From Flavobacterium sp. 9AF (GTDB lineage Bacteria > Bacteroidota > Bacteroidia > Flavobacteriales > Flavobacteriaceae), in assembly GCF_902506265.1 (NCBI RefSeq), contig NZ_LR733556.1, positions 2,598,144 through 2,662,143 of the forward strand: DNA of 64,000 nt, given 5' to 3'. Below the pieces are notes generated by a model. That model ran no database searches. It saw only the letters and a program-made list of their open reading frames with translations, and was not told the origin of the DNA. Shown here piece after piece: positions 17,651-26,572 of the stretch. A program made the translations under genes and the position numbers. Position 1 is the stretch's first letter; every line of letters starts with the position of its first letter.

Positions 17651-17845
17651 TTAATTTTTTTCTTCATTGTTTAATTTGTCATCCCAATCGGGTTGTTCAC
17701 CAATAAATTTTTGAGTATCCACATCATAGTTTTCATCATTCGTTAATACATCATCATGATTTCTATATTGATGTTTTCTAGTATCACTACGATGATCGGC
17801 TCCATTTTTGTTTACGCGTTGCGAATTTTGATTTTGTGCTTTCAT
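17651..17845 (-). CDS. Small hydrophilic protein of unknown function
   Basis: 64 residues, very polar and rich in Asn, Asp, Lys and Gln, with no hydrophobic core (MKAQNQNSQRVNKNGADHRS...). I cannot name a family; it is probably disordered or stress-related. Support for a real gene is an ATG preceded by a TAATTTTG box (17868-17875, minus strand), a terminator immediately after the stop, and no competing frame on the other strand. Confidence 0.65.
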   Translation of the reverse strand: MKAQNQNSQRVNKNGADHRSDTRKHQYRNHDDVLTNDENYDVDTQKFIGEQPDWDDKLNNEEKN

Positions 17846-17867
17846 GTTCTATGTTTTTTAGTTTACT

Positions 17868-17875
17868 CAAAATTA
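17868..17875 (-). promoter_or_regulatory. -7 promoter box for the small hydrophilic protein
   Basis: Reads TAATTTTG on the minus strand, 22 bases upstream of the ATG. No good -33 box was seen. Confidence 0.45.
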
Positions 17876-18082
17876 CTTTTTGTAGAGAGAAAAGGAGTTA
17901 TAAAATTTGTATCAATAGTTATAAAATTATGAGTAAATTCAATTGGAAAATCATTGAAAATGGTATGTAACAGATAGCTATGTTTATCTTAAAATTTGAT
18001 TAAGACTTTACGTATAGAACCAAAATACTTGAATTAAGTACTGATTTTTTTTAAATTTAAACTACAGTTTAAATCTTTGCAA

Positions 18083-18616
18083 ATGAGAAAATTTTTATTT
18101 CTATTCGTGTTTTTGTGTTCCCAATGGGGAAATACACAAGTACAAAGTACTTTTGCTGAGTCTACAGGTGATGCTTTATTATATGCACTTCCAATTTCTA
18201 CTATAGCAACCACTATATTTATTAAAGATTACAAAGGGGTGAAGCAATTTTCAAAAGGTTTCTTAGTAAATGCAGTTACAACCGAAGCTTTAAAATTAAT
18301 CATTAAAAAAGAACGACCCAATCAAGCGAATTTTAAATCATTCCCTTCCGGACATACTTCTATAACCTTTCAAAGTGCTGCTTTTATTCAAAAAAGATAC
18401 GGTTGGGAATACGGTATTCCAGTCTATGCCTTAGCCGCTTTTACAGGTTATTCGAGAATAGAATCTAAAAATCATTATTTTATCGATGTAGTAGCAGGAG
18501 CTGCTATTGGCATTTCGAGTTCGTACTTATTTACTACCAAATATGAAAGAAACATTGATGTAAGTCTAGCAATTGACAGTTATGGATCTTCAATCATTTT
18601 TGTCTATCAGTTTTAA
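18083..18616 (+). CDS. PAP2-family phosphatase
   Basis: 177 residues from ATG 18083; a TTG six bases earlier is less likely. A signal peptide or first membrane helix is followed by the three phosphatase motifs: KxxxxxRP as IKKERPNQ, PSGHTS as FPSGHTS, and SRxxxxxHxxxD as SRIESKNHYFIDV. These supply the histidine nucleophile and the phosphate-binding arginines and lysine. It probably dephosphorylates lipid phosphates such as undecaprenyl-PP or phosphatidate in the envelope. It is short for the family and has fewer obvious membrane helices than the classic six. The gene ends at a terminator shared with tmRNA. Confidence 0.88.
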   Translation: MRKFLFLFVFLCSQWGNTQVQSTFAESTGDALLYALPISTIATTIFIKDYKGVKQFSKGFLVNAVTTEALKLIIKKERPNQANFKSFPSGHTSITFQSAAFIQKRYGWEYGIPVYALAAFTGYSRIESKNHYFIDVVAGAAIGISSSYLFTTKYERNIDVSLAIDSYGSSIIFVYQF

Positions 18617-18634
18617 AGAATAAAAGTTGTACAA

Positions 18635-18673
18635 TAAAAAACCCTGTAAAATAAGTGTTTTACAGGGTTTTTT
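18635..18673. terminator. Bidirectional terminator between PAP2 gene and tmRNA
   Basis: AAAACCCTGTAAAA pairs with TTTTACAGGGTTTT, with T-runs on both strands. It serves the plus-strand PAP2 gene and the minus-strand tmRNA. Confidence 0.85.
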
Positions 18674-18674
18674 G

Positions 18675-19070
18675 TGGAGTCGGAGAGAATCGAACTCTCG
18701 TCCAAACAAGCAATCGAAGAGCTTTCTACACGTTTAGTTTCTGTTTGAATTTTCGACAAAAAGCAAGACCAGAAACAGCCACTCTTTGCTTAGCTTTGTT
18801 AGTTGTCAGAAAGGATTTAAAGCTTTACCTTTCCTAGGTTTACTTTTACGGTTCACCTGAATCAAACTCCATAAACCAAGGATGTTGAGGTGAATCTAGC
18901 TTTCCAACCTTGTTGGAACTAGGCAAATCGTACTAAACTTCGGATTAAGCAGCTAAAGCGTAATTATTTTCGCCGTTTAATGTTTGTATAGCAGATATTT
19001 ACGAGCCTACCATACTTGGCTCGACGTGCTTACTAATCAATTCCACTCGCTGTCAAAACCAGTCGACCCC
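18675..19070 (-). ncRNA. ssrA: tmRNA (SsrA), tag GENNYALAA
   Basis: On the minus strand the 5' end reads GGGGTCGACTGGTTTTGACA, the tmRNA hallmark. The 3' end reads GAGAGTTCGATTCTCTCC then GACTCCA, the T-arm and acceptor with encoded CCA. The tag frame lies at 18945-18974: GGC GAA AAT AAT TAC GCT TTA GCT GCT TAA, giving GENNYALAA after the alanine carried by tmRNA. The tag ends in ALAA for ClpXP-type proteolysis. The 396-base length fits a one-piece bacterial tmRNA. It rescues stalled ribosomes with SmpB, which is not in the window. Confidence 0.97.
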
Positions 19071-19186
19071 AAATGAAATAAGAATTTAGAAACTAGAATT
19101 TAGAAATGAAATCCTTTTCCTATTCTAAATTAATAGTGCTTCTAAAAGTGTGACAAAATTACATTATTTTTTCCATTAAAAAAAAA

Positions 19187-19217
19187 TTGTTTTTAGAAAT
19201 CTATAAAGTTATATTTG
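19187..19217 (+). promoter_or_regulatory. Promoter of the AlaDH/saccharopine dehydrogenase-like gene
   Basis: TTG (19187-19189), 20 bases, then TATATTTG (19210-19217), 36 bases upstream of the ATG at 19254. Both boxes fit the Bacteroidota consensus. Confidence 0.7.
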
Positions 19218-19253
19218 TAACATTATTGATAAAACTTAACTTAAAACTAACAA

Positions 19254-20459
19254 ATGAAATTCGGAATAATAAAGGAACGTAAAAACCCTCCAGATAGACG
19301 TGTGGTTTTTTCACCAAATGAATTACTTAATTTTAAAAATGAATTTCCACAAGCTACTATAAAAGTTGAATCTTCAGATATAAGAATTTTTTCAGATCAA
19401 GAATACATAGAGAAAGGTTTTGAAGTGACTAACAATATGGAAGACTGTGATATTTTATTAGGAGTAAAAGAAGTTCCAATCAATGATTTAATTCCCGAAA
19501 AAAAATACTTCTTTTTCTCACATACAATTAAAAAACAACCCTACAATAGAAAATTGCTAAAAGCAGTTTTAGATAAAAACATAGTTTTATATGATCATGA
19601 AACTATAGTAGATAATAATAATGGGCGATTAATAGGTTTTGGTAAGTATGCAGGAATAGTGGGTGCTTATAATGGGATAAGAGCTTTTGGTATTAAATAT
19701 GACTTATTTAATCTAGCCAAGGCTGAAACATTGCCAGATCAAAAAGCATTAATAGAAAGATTAAAAAGACACCCATTACCTTATATAAAGATTGTTTTGA
19801 CCGGAAGTGGTAAAGTGGCACACGGAGCAAAAGAGATGTTAGATGCCATGAAAATTAAACAAGTTTCGGTAGAAAATTACCTGACAAAAAAATACACTGA
19901 ACCTGTTTACACGATGATAGATGTTCTGGATTATAATAAGAGAAAAGATGGACAAGTATTAGATAAGCATGATTTTTATAATAATCCTGAGGAATATGTT
20001 TCCGATTTTGAAAGATTTGCGGAAGTTTCAGACCTGTTTATAGCAGGACATTTCCATGGAAATAATGCACCTATCATACTTTCTAAAGAAATGTTGCAAT
20101 CGCCTAAATGTAGTTTAAAAGTTGTGGCAGATATTTCTTGCGATATCGATGGTCCAGTTGCTTGCACATTAAGAGCAAGTACCATAGCAGACCCTGTATA
20201 TGGTTATTTGCCTAAAGAGCATAAAGAAGTCTCTTTAAATCATCCATCTGCGATATGGGTAATGGCAGTAGATAATTTACCTTGTGAATTACCTAAAGAC
20301 GCTAGTGAAGGTTTTGGTAAAATGTTTTTAAATAGTGTTATTCCTGCTTTTTATAATGGTGATGCTGATGGTGTTTTAGAAAGAGCAAAAATTACTGAAA
20401 AGGGTAAATTAACTCCACGTTTTTCTTATTTACAAGATTATGTGGATGAAAAAGAGTAA
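19254..20459 (+). CDS. NAD(P)-dependent oxidoreductase, AlaDH/PNT and saccharopine dehydrogenase-like
   Basis: 401 residues. The N-terminal half (MKFGIIKERKNPPDRRVVFSP) is the alanine dehydrogenase/PNT N-domain as found in LYS1-type saccharopine dehydrogenases. FFSHTIKKQPYNR and GFGKYAGIVGAYNG match that branch. A Rossmann segment at about 180-205 (KIVLTGSGKVAHGAKEML) would bind NAD(P). ISCDIDGPVACTLRAST and NLPCELPKDASEGFG are conserved C-terminal active-site regions. It could interconvert lysine/2-oxoglutarate and saccharopine, or act on a related amino acid. The substrate cannot be fixed from sequence alone. No lysine genes are adjacent. Confidence 0.8.
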   Translation: MKFGIIKERKNPPDRRVVFSPNELLNFKNEFPQATIKVESSDIRIFSDQEYIEKGFEVTNNMEDCDILLGVKEVPINDLIPEKKYFFFSHTIKKQPYNRKLLKAVLDKNIVLYDHETIVDNNNGRLIGFGKYAGIVGAYNGIRAFGIKYDLFNLAKAETLPDQKALIERLKRHPLPYIKIVLTGSGKVAHGAKEMLDAMKIKQVSVENYLTKKYTEPVYTMIDVLDYNKRKDGQVLDKHDFYNNPEEYVSDFERFAEVSDLFIAGHFHGNNAPIILSKEMLQSPKCSLKVVADISCDIDGPVACTLRASTIADPVYGYLPKEHKEVSLNHPSAIWVMAVDNLPCELPKDASEGFGKMFLNSVIPAFYNGDADGVLERAKITEKGKLTPRFSYLQDYVDEKE

Positions 20460-20481
20460 TTTTAAATATATTTTAATTTCA

Positions 20482-20510
20482 AAAAATCCTAAATCACATT
20501 AGGATTTTTT
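20482..20510 (+). terminator. Intrinsic terminator
   Basis: AAATCCTAA pairs with TTAGGATTT and is followed by T. It separates the dehydrogenase gene from the PUL regulator. Confidence 0.75.
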
Positions 20511-20529
20511 CATTTATAAGAACTTATGT

Positions 20530-20537
20530 TATATTTG
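20530..20537 (+). promoter_or_regulatory. -7 promoter box for the PUL regulator
   Basis: TATATTTG, 18 bases before the ATG at 20556. No TTG at a fitting distance was seen. Confidence 0.5.
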
Positions 20538-20555
20538 ATTAGAAAAAAATAGTTA

Positions 20556-23306
20556 ATGAAAACACTAAGTCTTTATATCATTCTCATCTTTTTTTGCACT
20601 TTAAAAATAAGTAGCCAAGGAATTTTACCTTTTGTAAACAATTTCTCCAAACAAGATTACAATGGTGATAATCAGATTTGGAGTCTTACGCAAGGGGAAG
20701 ACAACGCTATGTATTTTGCAAATAATAGTTTTTTAATTCGCTTTGATGGAGTAAAATGGGAAAAGTATACTTTACCAAATAAATCAATTATACGTTCGGT
20801 CTTTTCTTTTGAAAAAAGAATATATACAGGTTCTTATAACGAATTTGGATATTGGGAAAGAATAGAAGGAAAAATGCATTATATTTCTCTTTCTGAACCC
20901 AATAATTTTTTTGATAATAATTCGAAAAGCGAAGAAATTTGGAAAATTTTTGAATTAAATTCTAAAATTTATTTTCAAAGTTTTAACGAACTTTTTATTT
21001 ACGATCAAAAAACGATTCAAAAAAAAGAATTTCCTTTTCAGATATCGTATTGTTTTGTCGTAGATAATCAAATTTTTGCTGCTACGGTAAGAAAAGGGAT
21101 TTATAATTTCGATGGAGTTAATTTTGAAAAAGAAGAAACGTATAATGTTATTGATAATAATATTATTTACGGGATTGAAAAGGATGAAAATCAATATTAT
21201 TTTTTCACTCAGAAAAGTGGCGTTTTTGTAAAAAAAAATGAAAAAGCATTAATGCCTTGGAAGCATGCTTTAAATGAAAAATTAAAAACTCAAATAATCA
21301 TTTCTGCTAAAATTTTTGAAAATAAAATGCTTATAGGAACAGCTTTCAATGGCCTATATGTTGTTGATTTAAAAACAGACGAATATTATAATGTAAACAG
21401 AAATAATTCATTGAGAAATAATTCGGTGTTAAATATTTATGTAGATAAAGAAAAGAATTTTTGGTTGGGTCTTGATAATGGTATATCGCATGTTGTACAA
21501 AATTCGCCATATAAAATTTTTCTAGATAATAGTGGGCATCTAGGAACGGTATATAGTATAGCTAAATACAATGATGGATATTTATTAGGGTCTAACCATG
21601 GTGTTTTTAAAGCCTTAAAAAATCAGTTAGAATTAATACCTAATTCGCAAGGACAAGTTTGGAATATTTCTGCAATAAACAATAAATTTATAATTGGGCA
21701 TAATGAAGGTACTTTTAAATTTTCTGCTAATAATCAGTATGAGAAGGTGAGTAATTTAGTTGGAGGATGGAATTTAAAAGAAAATAAATTTAGTGATGGA
21801 TATATTCAATCAAACTATATTGGATTATATAAATTCTATGATTCCGATTTTAAAGTTTCAAAAAAATTGAACGAAAAAATGAAGCCAGTTAGCGATTTCG
21901 TTCAATTATCTGCATCTAAAATTTTATTTACTGATGGGTATAGAGGGTTATATAAATTAGAGTTAAATTCTGATGATACATTTAAAAAAATAACAAATCT
22001 TACCGAAAAAAATAATATTAAAAATGATTACGGAATTATGCTTTTCGAATATAAAGGAACCGAATTATTTTACATTAATAATCAATGGTTTTTTTTAGAT
22101 CAAGTAGAGGAGAAATTAAAATTACATGAAGCATTCAACCAGCAATTTAAAGATATTCAGGAAATTATTCCCATCAATGAAAACGCTTTTATGATTAATA
22201 GAGAAGGGACATTATACATTATCAATCAATACAAAGATATGTTTAATTGGACACCTATTCCAACACAATATTATAAGGGTAAATTGATAAATAATAAAAC
22301 TAAAGTTTTTGCAATAGATGGGAAATATTTAGTAAATATGGATGATGGATTTTTACAAATTGATTCCTTAAATTATAATTTTCAAAATCAAAAGATAAAA
22401 ATTGAAGCATACGATTCTAACAATAAGTTAGTGCATAAAGAGGAAGCAATTCCTTTTAAAGAACAATTGTCGTTTTATGTTATTTCCGAATATTTTGGAA
22501 GTAAAAAGGCTATATTATACTATAGCTTAGATGATGAGAAAATAATAGAAATGACAACCGGATTAATTGAATTTAAAAATTTATCAAGTGGGTTACATAA
22601 GGTGAAAATTTTTACTATTGAAAAAGGCAATTATATTGAAATTGAAGGCTTTAATTTTAGTGTTTTGAATCCTTGGTATTTATCCGTTTGGATGAAAGTA
22701 TTATATGTATTACTTTTTGGATTTATTCTGTTTTTATATTATAAATGGAATAAAATAAAATATGTTCAAAAACTTAAATTAAAAGAAGAAGAACTTAGAC
22801 ACAAAAACGAGATTAGTAAATTAGAAATACAAGCTGAAAATAAATTGAAAATTCAGGAATATGAAAAACATATTCTGGAAAATCAAGTTAAAAGTAAAGC
22901 TAATGAATTAGCTAGCAAATCATTATCTATTGTTAAACAATCAGAATTAATTGAAAGTATTCAAAAAATATTAGATTCAGAAACCTCTTCGGCAAATTTA
23001 AAATCGAAAATTAATAAGGCAATTAAAATCAATAGTATTAACAAAAACGAATGGAAATCATTTGAAAATAATTTATTGAAAAGTAATGAAGATTTTGTGA
23101 AGAAATTATCACATCAATATCATAATCTTACTTCTAAAGATATTAAACTATGCATTTACTTAAAAATGAATTTATCTTCCAAAGAAATAGCGCCTTTAAT
23201 GAATATTGGTTATAGAGGAGTAGAATTGCATAGATATCGTCTTAGAAAAAAAATGAATTTAGATCCTTCAGAAAATCTAAATGTGTTTATGAATAATATA
23301 TTATAA
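20556..23306 (+). CDS. SusR-like regulator: propeller, Y_Y_Y, membrane helix, LuxR HTH
   Basis: 916 residues. A signal peptide (to about 20) is followed by a beta-propeller sensor of Reg_prop-type blades (about 25-600, e.g. NIYVDKEKNFWLGLDNGISHV) and a Y_Y_Y Ig-like domain (about 625-695). One membrane helix lies at about 705-730 (VLYVLLFGFILFLYY), then a Lys/Glu-rich coiled coil (about 735-800). The cytoplasmic LuxR-type HTH (about 850-910) reads LTSKDIKLCIYLKMNLSSKEIAPLMNIGYRGVELHRYRLRKKM. There is no kinase domain, so signal and DNA binding sit in one chain. Its position 257 bases before susC points to control of the glycan locus by a periplasmic oligosaccharide. Confidence 0.9.
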   Translation: MKTLSLYIILIFFCTLKISSQGILPFVNNFSKQDYNGDNQIWSLTQGEDNAMYFANNSFLIRFDGVKWEKYTLPNKSIIRSVFSFEKRIYTGSYNEFGYWERIEGKMHYISLSEPNNFFDNNSKSEEIWKIFELNSKIYFQSFNELFIYDQKTIQKKEFPFQISYCFVVDNQIFAATVRKGIYNFDGVNFEKEETYNVIDNNIIYGIEKDENQYYFFTQKSGVFVKKNEKALMPWKHALNEKLKTQIIISAKIFENKMLIGTAFNGLYVVDLKTDEYYNVNRNNSLRNNSVLNIYVDKEKNFWLGLDNGISHVVQNSPYKIFLDNSGHLGTVYSIAKYNDGYLLGSNHGVFKALKNQLELIPNSQGQVWNISAINNKFIIGHNEGTFKFSANNQYEKVSNLVGGWNLKENKFSDGYIQSNYIGLYKFYDSDFKVSKKLNEKMKPVSDFVQLSASKILFTDGYRGLYKLELNSDDTFKKITNLTEKNNIKNDYGIMLFEYKGTELFYINNQWFFLDQVEEKLKLHEAFNQQFKDIQEIIPINENAFMINREGTLYIINQYKDMFNWTPIPTQYYKGKLINNKTKVFAIDGKYLVNMDDGFLQIDSLNYNFQNQKIKIEAYDSNNKLVHKEEAIPFKEQLSFYVISEYFGSKKAILYYSLDDEKIIEMTTGLIEFKNLSSGLHKVKIFTIEKGNYIEIEGFNFSVLNPWYLSVWMKVLYVLLFGFILFLYYKWNKIKYVQKLKLKEEELRHKNEISKLEIQAENKLKIQEYEKHILENQVKSKANELASKSLSIVKQSELIESIQKILDSETSSANLKSKINKAIKINSINKNEWKSFENNLLKSNEDFVKKLSHQYHNLTSKDIKLCIYLKMNLSSKEIAPLMNIGYRGVELHRYRLRKKMNLDPSENLNVFMNNIL

Positions 23307-23495
23307 TTATCTGTTTTTTATTAAAATCATATTTTTTTATTCAAAAATATATTATATTCTAATACATCATTTATACATCTTAATTACTTCTTTTTGATGT
23401 GTTTTTTGATATTAATTTTAAATTTATTTATTTAATAATCAGTATTTTAATTTTTTTTTCCACTTTTTTGATGTAGTAGTGTAGTGCTTAATTTT

Positions 23496-23527
23496 TTGCT
23501 AATTATAACGTTGTAGCTGTAAATTTG
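23496..23527 (+). promoter_or_regulatory. Promoter of the PUL structural genes
   Basis: TTG (23496-23498), 21 bases, then TAAATTTG (23520-23527), 36 bases before the susC start at 23563. The 257-base gap after the regulator gene is the likely binding region for that regulator; I could not pick out a clear operator. Confidence 0.6.
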
Positions 23528-23562
23528 ATAAATCAACCTTAACAAAAATTTAATAATTAAAA

Positions 23563-26559
23563 ATGAGAAAAATTTATCTATTGTTAATTACAATGATTTG
23601 TTCTACTATTTCTTTCTCACAAGAGATCAGTGGTACAATCGTAGATGAGTTTGGAAACTCTTTACCAGGAGTAAATGTCCAAACTTTAAAATCCAAGAAG
23701 TTTGCAACTTCAAATTTTGATGGTAGCTTTTCTATTGAAGGTATAATAGGAGAAGAGATTAAATTTACTATGGTAGGCATGGAAGAATTAATTTTAATAG
23801 CTTCTAAAGGTATGAAAGTTACTATGTTACAGAGTGTAACTGAACTTGAAACAGTGGTTATGATTGGTTATGGAACAGCAAAGAAACGTGATCTTACAGG
23901 TTCAATTGTAAGTATTAAAGGTGAAGAAATTGCAGATAAACCCAATAATAATATTTTAAATTCTTTACAAGGTAAAGTAGCTGGATTAAGTGTAGTAAAT
24001 TCTGGGCAACCGGGTGTTGAACCTGATGTACGTATAAGAGGAACTATAAGTCTTTATCAGTCAAAACCCTTATATGTTATTGATGGTATTTTTTCTGAAA
24101 CTATGGATTTTGTGAATTCGAATGATGTAAAATCAATTGAAGTTTTAAAAGATCCATCTTCTTTATCCGTATTTGGTGCTCGAGGTGCAAATGGAGTTAT
24201 TTTAGTTACAACTAAGAGAGCTAAAAGTGGAGAAACACAAATTTCCTACAACTCTACAATTGGAATAAAAAATATTACAGGCAAGCCCAATATGACTAAT
24301 GGGGAAGAATTTAAATATTTATATGATATGCAACGTGCAAATCAAGGTGCTTCTCCATACCCATATTATAATTTATATAATGCTAATACCGATTGGGTAG
24401 ATGAAATTTCTAATGATAATGCATTGTTTACAAATCATAATTTATCTTTTTCAAATGCCACTGATAATAATAATTTTTATGCTGGTTTTGGTTATTCAAA
24501 TGAAGAGGGATTAATTAAAAATGAATTATATAAAAAGTTTACTGTTAATTTGAACGATGAATTAAAGGTATCCAAATATTTAAAGATGGGTATCAACGCA
24601 AACTTTTTAGACGCTCGTTTGCCTAGGTTAGGAGGGTTTACTACAGCTTTAAATACAACCCCATTAGCTACTCCTTATAATTATGAATTAGGAGTTTATA
24701 ATCAATTGCCTACAGATATGGGAGCAGCTCAATTAGGAAATGCGCTATTAGAAGTAGAGGGTAAAAGTGGTACACAATTAAATAGAGATACAAAAATCGT
24801 AGGAAATATTTACGGTGAATTAACTTTTCTTAAAAACTTTAAATTTAGAGGTGCTTATATGGCAAGCCTTGATTTTTATAAAGGTAGAGGTTATTTACCT
24901 GTATTTAATGTTTATGCAGCTGAAACAGATAATTTGACACCTTATTCAGGTAATGTATTAACTAAAGTGAATCAATTCAATAACTATAAGCAAAATTTAC
25001 AACAAGATTATACATTAACGTATCAAAATACATTTGGTAAGCATGATGTTACTTTACTTGTTGGAAATACAAGATACGAAGAATATTTTTCAGCAATGAA
25101 TGGTACAGTATCTCAATATGCACCAAGCTATAATAGTGATGGTGTAGATACAAATCAAATTCCAAATGACCCAAGATGGTGGTATTTAAATGTTTTCCCT
25201 TATGGAGATCCAGAAACTCGTTTTTCTAATTCTGATCAATGGGATAGAGCAACTCTATCTTATTTAGGACGTGTTTTGTATAATTATGATGGTAAATATA
25301 TGCTGAATGCTTCTTTTAGAAACGATGAATCTTCTGAAGTTAGAACATCACAAAACTTTTGGGCTGTTGGGGCTGCTTGGGAAGTTTCAAAAGAAAAATT
25401 CTTCGAAAATAAATATGTTAATTATCTAAAATTAAAAGGTTCAATGGGAGAGCAAGGTAATCAATATACTTCATTGCATTATCCTACTTATCCATTATAT
25501 GTTCCTGGGCAAAGTGCTGTTTTTGGAGAAGAATTGGTTCCGGCTTATATACTTGCTTTTAGAACTAATCGTGATTTAAAATGGGAAACGGTATTATCTA
25601 AAGAAATAGGTGTAGAAGTGGGTGCATTTGACAATAAATTATCTTTTGAAGCAAACTATTATGATAAAACAACAAAAGGATTATTAGCCTTTATTAGCGG
25701 AACGGATAATTTTTATGGGAATGTAGGTGAGGTTAATAATCACGGATTTGAATTGGTAGCTACCTGGAAAAATACAGTTAAAGAAGGATTTGATTATACA
25801 GTATCTGCCAATTTAACAACCATCAAAAATAAAGTAGTTAGCCTATACCAAGATGGGTTCGAATATTTTTCTGACCCTACGAGAACTTATGCAGGACAAC
25901 CCATTAGTTATTTTTATGGATATGAAGTTGAAGGTGTTTATCAAACCTATGCAGATATTCTAAATTCTCCTATAAGTACACTAGGTGATTATACAGTGGG
26001 TGATTTAAAATACAAAGATGTAAATGGTGATGGACAAATTACTCCAGATGATAGAACAAATATTGGTAATCCAACACCCGATTTTACCTACGGTTTTTCT
26101 GCAAGTATAAATTATAATAGATGGAATTTAGGACTAGACTTCCAAGGTGTATATGGAAATGAAATTTTTAGATCTTGGGGAAATGGTTCTTCATTCGCGC
26201 AATTTAATTATAGAACGGATAGATTAGGTGCATGGACAGGAGAAGGAACATCTAATTGGGAACCAAGAGTAAATGATGGCTCTGGATATAATAGGCTTAA
26301 TTCTTCTTATATGATTGAAGATGGTAGCTATTTACGATTAAGAAATATTCAATTGGGTTATAATTTTAACACAGCATTTTTGAATAAATTGAGTATAAAA
26401 AGTTTAAAAATGTTTATCAATGCACAGAATATGATTACATGGAAAAATAATTCCGGATTTACTCCAGAATTTGGCGGTAGTCCTACAAGATTTGGTGTAG
26501 ATAGTGGTTCTTATCCTGTTCCAGTAATTACTACATTCGGTTTAAATGTTACATTTTAA
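23563..26559 (+). CDS. susC: SusC/RagA-family TonB-dependent outer-membrane transporter
   Basis: 998 residues. Signal peptide MRKIYLLLITMICSTISFSQ; a carboxypeptidase-regulatory-like domain (about 20-100, ISGTIVDEFGNSLPGVNV). A TonB-dependent plug (about 110-230) carries the SusC marker region NNILNSLQGKVAGLSVV, then YVIDGIF, SIEVLKDPSSLSVFGARGANGVILVTT. The remainder is a 22-strand-type barrel ending in FGLNVTF. It imports oligosaccharides across the outer membrane using TonB energy, with SusD (26573) as lid. It starts the PUL operon and lies 13 bases before susD. Confidence 0.95.
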   Translation: MRKIYLLLITMICSTISFSQEISGTIVDEFGNSLPGVNVQTLKSKKFATSNFDGSFSIEGIIGEEIKFTMVGMEELILIASKGMKVTMLQSVTELETVVMIGYGTAKKRDLTGSIVSIKGEEIADKPNNNILNSLQGKVAGLSVVNSGQPGVEPDVRIRGTISLYQSKPLYVIDGIFSETMDFVNSNDVKSIEVLKDPSSLSVFGARGANGVILVTTKRAKSGETQISYNSTIGIKNITGKPNMTNGEEFKYLYDMQRANQGASPYPYYNLYNANTDWVDEISNDNALFTNHNLSFSNATDNNNFYAGFGYSNEEGLIKNELYKKFTVNLNDELKVSKYLKMGINANFLDARLPRLGGFTTALNTTPLATPYNYELGVYNQLPTDMGAAQLGNALLEVEGKSGTQLNRDTKIVGNIYGELTFLKNFKFRGAYMASLDFYKGRGYLPVFNVYAAETDNLTPYSGNVLTKVNQFNNYKQNLQQDYTLTYQNTFGKHDVTLLVGNTRYEEYFSAMNGTVSQYAPSYNSDGVDTNQIPNDPRWWYLNVFPYGDPETRFSNSDQWDRATLSYLGRVLYNYDGKYMLNASFRNDESSEVRTSQNFWAVGAAWEVSKEKFFENKYVNYLKLKGSMGEQGNQYTSLHYPTYPLYVPGQSAVFGEELVPAYILAFRTNRDLKWETVLSKEIGVEVGAFDNKLSFEANYYDKTTKGLLAFISGTDNFYGNVGEVNNHGFELVATWKNTVKEGFDYTVSANLTTIKNKVVSLYQDGFEYFSDPTRTYAGQPISYFYGYEVEGVYQTYADILNSPISTLGDYTVGDLKYKDVNGDGQITPDDRTNIGNPTPDFTYGFSASINYNRWNLGLDFQGVYGNEIFRSWGNGSSFAQFNYRTDRLGAWTGEGTSNWEPRVNDGSGYNRLNSSYMIEDGSYLRLRNIQLGYNFNTAFLNKLSIKSLKMFINAQNMITWKNNSGFTPEFGGSPTRFGVDSGSYPVPVITTFGLNVTF

Positions 26560-26572
26560 AAAAAAACTTGTC

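Noticed and set aside
18655-18837. A 60-codon plus-strand frame (GVGENRTLVQTSNRR...)
   Set aside because: It is the antisense of the tmRNA 3' half; the GVGENRTLV reading is the known artefact of translating a T-arm.
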